Below are positions 61,796 through 64,000 of a stretch of DNA of 64,000 nucleotides, in pieces. Below the pieces are notes generated by a model. It was not told where the DNA came from. It worked only from the letters and a program-made list of their open reading frames with translations, and made no database searches. The DNA comes from Parvimonas sp015257355 (lineage in GTDB: Bacteria > Bacillota > Clostridia > Tissierellales > Peptoniphilaceae), in the NCBI RefSeq assembly GCF_050262165.1, contig NZ_CP189844.1; one strand, written 5' to 3'. Numbering within the stretch: the stretch's first letter is position 1; every line of letters starts with the position of its first letter. The translations under genes were made by a program, and so were the position numbers.

Positions 61796-62998
61796 ATGAA
61801 AAAGTATTATGTTGAAAAAATAGAAAATGTTGAAATTTTCGTAAATGAAGTTATATTAAATGCTGTGAGTAACAATGCTTCAGATATACATTTTGAACCG
61901 AGGGAAGACAATTTTTATATAAGATATAGAATTGATGGAGAGCTTATAGACATTTATAAGATTGAGAATACTAATGCTCCGATTATTATTTCTCGTATTA
62001 AAATTATTTCAAAAATGGATATTACAATTAAGAGAATGCCACAGGATGGGAGATTAGATTTTGATTTTAATGGAAATTTAGTGGATATTAGAGTTGCTTC
62101 GGTTCCTGTAATTTTAGGTGAAAAAATTGTAATGAGAATTTTAAATGCTGGAAATTTTAGAATAGACATTGATAATCTTGGACTTTATGAAGATGAAAGA
62201 AAATTGGTTGAAAATGTAATAAAAAGTCCTAATGGAGTATTAATTATAAGTGGACCAACAGGAAGTGGAAAATCATCTACATTATATTCATTTGTAAAAA
62301 AATTGCAAAATGAAAATATCAACATAATTACTTTAGAAGATCCTGTAGAAGTAAGAATTAGTGGTATAAATCAAATTAATATAAATTCAGCTTTGGGACT
62401 TGACTTTGCAACAGGACTTAGAGCTATGTTAAGACAAGACTTTGAAGTTGGTTTAGTTGGAGAAATGAGAGATAGAGAAACTGCAAATATTGCTTTAAGA
62501 GCGGGAATAACAGGACATCTAATCTTTACAACTTTGCATACAGCAGATACAGTTTCTGCTATTATAAGACTCTTAAATTTAGGGATAGAAAATTATGTTA
62601 TTTCTTCAGGGGTAATAGCAATTTTCTCTCAAAGACTTGTTAGAAGGCTTTGTCCTAAATGTAAGATAAAAAGAGAATTAACTATTTTCGAAAAGGAAAT
62701 ATATAAAAAGAATAATCTTAATATACCTGAGTTTGTCTATGAAAAATGTGGTTGTGAACATTGTAACGGAGGATATATAGGTAGAACTTTAATTTTAGAA
62801 ACTTTAATCTTAGATGATGAAATAAAAGAGATAATAAATGAAAATTGCAACAGTGTAAGACTTTATGAATACTTTAGAAAAAACGGGAATGAAAATTTAT
62901 ATAAAAATGGTCTTAGAAAAATTGCAGATGGAATAACAAGTTTTGAAGAGGTTAATAAGATTTTGTTTTCATTAGGAGAATTTGAAAATGAGCTTTAA
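61796..62998 (+). CDS. Type II secretion/type IV pilus assembly ATPase (GspE/PilB family)
   Basis: 400 residues, short because the usual N-terminal membrane-targeting domains are absent. DIHFEPRED, RYRIDGEL, Walker A GPTGSGKSST, the Asp box TLEDPVE and LRQD, Walker B LVGEMRD, the His box TTLHTAD and a zinc-type CPKC ... CGCEHC are visible. It powers pilin assembly. With the PilC-like gene it resembles a ComGA/ComGB-type operon, which in Firmicutes serves DNA uptake or thin pili. Confidence 0.9.
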   Translation: MKKYYVEKIENVEIFVNEVILNAVSNNASDIHFEPREDNFYIRYRIDGELIDIYKIENTNAPIIISRIKIISKMDITIKRMPQDGRLDFDFNGNLVDIRVASVPVILGEKIVMRILNAGNFRIDIDNLGLYEDERKLVENVIKSPNGVLIISGPTGSGKSSTLYSFVKKLQNENINIITLEDPVEVRISGINQININSALGLDFATGLRAMLRQDFEVGLVGEMRDRETANIALRAGITGHLIFTTLHTADTVSAIIRLLNLGIENYVISSGVIAIFSQRLVRRLCPKCKIKRELTIFEKEIYKKNNLNIPEFVYEKCGCEHCNGGYIGRTLILETLILDDEIKEIINENCNSVRLYEYFRKNGNENLYKNGLRKIADGITSFEEVNKILFSLGEFENEL

Positions 62999-64000
62999 AG
63001 AAAAGTTTTTTAATGTTTTAAATATGGAAATTGGAAATAAGCTTAATCTATTAGATCTAAGTATTTCTTTAAAAGAAGCAGGACTTTTATTAAAATCAAA
63101 TATTAATACTGCAGAAACAATTAATTTACTTTCAAAAACTTCCCCAAATAAGAATTTAAAGAAGATTTTTTCTGAAGTTTATGAATTTTTGTTGCAAGGA
63201 AATGATTTATATAATTCATTTTTGAAAATTAATAAATTTGATAATTTATTTTTATCTTTAATAAAATCAGGAGAAAGTTCAGAACGACTTGCAGAAGTGT
63301 TTTTATACCTTTCATCTTATTATGAAAAAAAATATAAACTTAAACAAAAATTAATTAGCATATTAACATATCCTATTATTTTATTATCTGTTACAATTGT
63401 AGTTTTAATTTTTCTTTTAAACAATGTAATACCTGTATTTTTAGATATTTTTGAAGATAGTAATATTGAATTACCATTGATTACGAAGTGGTTGATTTCT
63501 AGTATGAATTTTATAGAAAATAATTATCTTTATGTAATCTTAGGTGTTTTAATTATATATGTTTTTTTAAAAATAATTTTTAAAAAGTATAAAGTAAGAA
63601 GATTTTATGGAAAGTTACTTTTTAAAATTCCTTATATAAAAACACATTATCAAAATTATATAACTTCTATAATTGCAAAGAATTTTACTATTTTATTAAA
63701 TGGGAATATCAGTATAGTAGATAGTTTAGAGATAATAAAAAATTCTACCGGAAATGTATTTATACAAGAACATTTAGGAAATGCGATTACTGAAATAAAA
63801 GGCGGAAAATTAATTTCAAAATCTTTGGAAAATAATATTATTTTTAATTCTGCTTTTATCAATATGATTGCGATAGGTGAGAGCAGTGAAAATTTAGTTG
63901 AAATACTAGAGAGCGCAACAGAATACTATGATTCCAAGATAAATTATTCTGTGGATAAAATATTGCAGTATTTGCAACCGGTAATAATTATAATTATAGC
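62988..64000 (+). CDS. Type IV pilus/competence inner-membrane protein (PilC/ComGB/GspF family), 3' end outside window
   Basis: The first 337 codons are visible. ATG at 62988 lies in the end of the ATPase gene (overlap 11 bases). It has the two GspF halves: residues about 25-120 with LIKSGESSERLAEVFLYLSSYYEKK, a hydrophobic helix (YPIILLSVTIVVLIFLL), a second helix (YVILGVLIIYVFL) and the repeat of the motif, MIAIGESSENLVEILESATEYYDSK. It is the membrane platform for pilin assembly. The last helix runs off the window end. Confidence 0.9.
   Translation, partial: MSFKEKFFNVLNMEIGNKLNLLDLSISLKEAGLLLKSNINTAETINLLSKTSPNKNLKKIFSEVYEFLLQGNDLYNSFLKINKFDNLFLSLIKSGESSERLAEVFLYLSSYYEKKYKLKQKLISILTYPIILLSVTIVVLIFLLNNVIPVFLDIFEDSNIELPLITKWLISSMNFIENNYLYVILGVLIIYVFLKIIFKKYKVRRFYGKLLFKIPYIKTHYQNYITSIIAKNFTILLNGNISIVDSLEIIKNSTGNVFIQEHLGNAITEIKGGKLISKSLENNIIFNSAFINMIAIGESSENLVEILESATEYYDSKINYSVDKILQYLQPVIIIII

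Noticed and set aside
1..64000. CRISPR array, transposase, integrase or phage genes
   Set aside because: None seen: no regularly spaced direct repeats with unique spacers, and no protein with such domains among the reading frames.

Overview
The window is AT-rich (roughly 70% A+T by eye) DNA from a low-GC anaerobic Firmicute. The gene set is a FabK-based type II fatty-acid operon, a bacterial V-type ATPase, an Rnf complex, an iron-sulfur L-serine dehydratase (SdaAA/SdaAB), GatCAB, and lipoproteins with Gram-positive signal peptides. This points to the Peptoniphilaceae, with a Parvimonas-like species the best guess (inference; no search was run). Every gene but one (birA) is on the + strand, so the window probably lies within one replichore.

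Layout. 0-11.3 kb: small lipoproteins, a Mn/Zn/Fe-type TroABCD ABC transporter whose last permease carries a C-terminal winged-helix domain, a ferric-iron-type ABC transporter, a DUF3841 protein and two orphan lipoproteins. 11.4-23.8 kb: bioY, then a tightly packed operon acpP-accBCDA-fabH-fabK-(second FabK-like flavoprotein with a Cys cluster)-fabD-fabG-fabF-fabZ, behind a strong promoter with three FabT-like palindromes. The minus-strand birA and a MarR-family, FabT-like regulator follow. The biotin transporter, biotin ligase, biotin-dependent carboxylase and probable repressor therefore sit together. 23.9-29.5 kb: gatCAB, rdgB, a YfcE-type phosphodiesterase, an S66 peptidase and a small Cys protein. 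29.7-38.4 kb: the nine-gene V-ATPase operon (ntpFIKECGABD), whose rotor subunit keeps the Na+-binding residues. 38.5-46.2 kb: a repeat coiled-coil membrane protein, a DnaA-box cluster, a PadR/DUF1700/DUF4097 unit, DUF1292, a HAD phosphatase, a Bcp peroxiredoxin, a radical SAM protein, sdaAB-sdaAA and a tRNA-Leu. 46.4-52 kb: rnfCDGEAB, with an unusual Arg/Glu-rich extension on RnfD. 52-64 kb: an EF-G-2 paralogue, a secreted choline-binding-type repeat protein, an RluA-type pseudouridine synthase, two tandem small genes each with an in-frame UGA at the same place (HesB-like selenoprotein type), an ASCH protein, glmS, a HAD phosphatase, and the start of a type IV pilus/competence-type secretion operon.

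Data quality. Between about 35.15 and 54.67 kb I count about 20 single-gene frame breaks in 11 otherwise conserved genes, most of them at A or T runs, plus an over-long G run in the tRNA. None occurs in the roughly 35 kb before or the 9 kb after. This looks like a low-quality sequence patch rather than decay, and the affected genes are annotated as whole genes with the break positions given.

Most promising leads: the paired UGA-containing HesB-like genes; the FabX-like flavoprotein inside the fab operon (a possible route to unsaturated fatty acids); the permease/winged-helix fusion; the three FabT boxes at exact 15-bp spacing; the RnfD extension; and the DnaA-box cluster at 39.65-39.75 kb.
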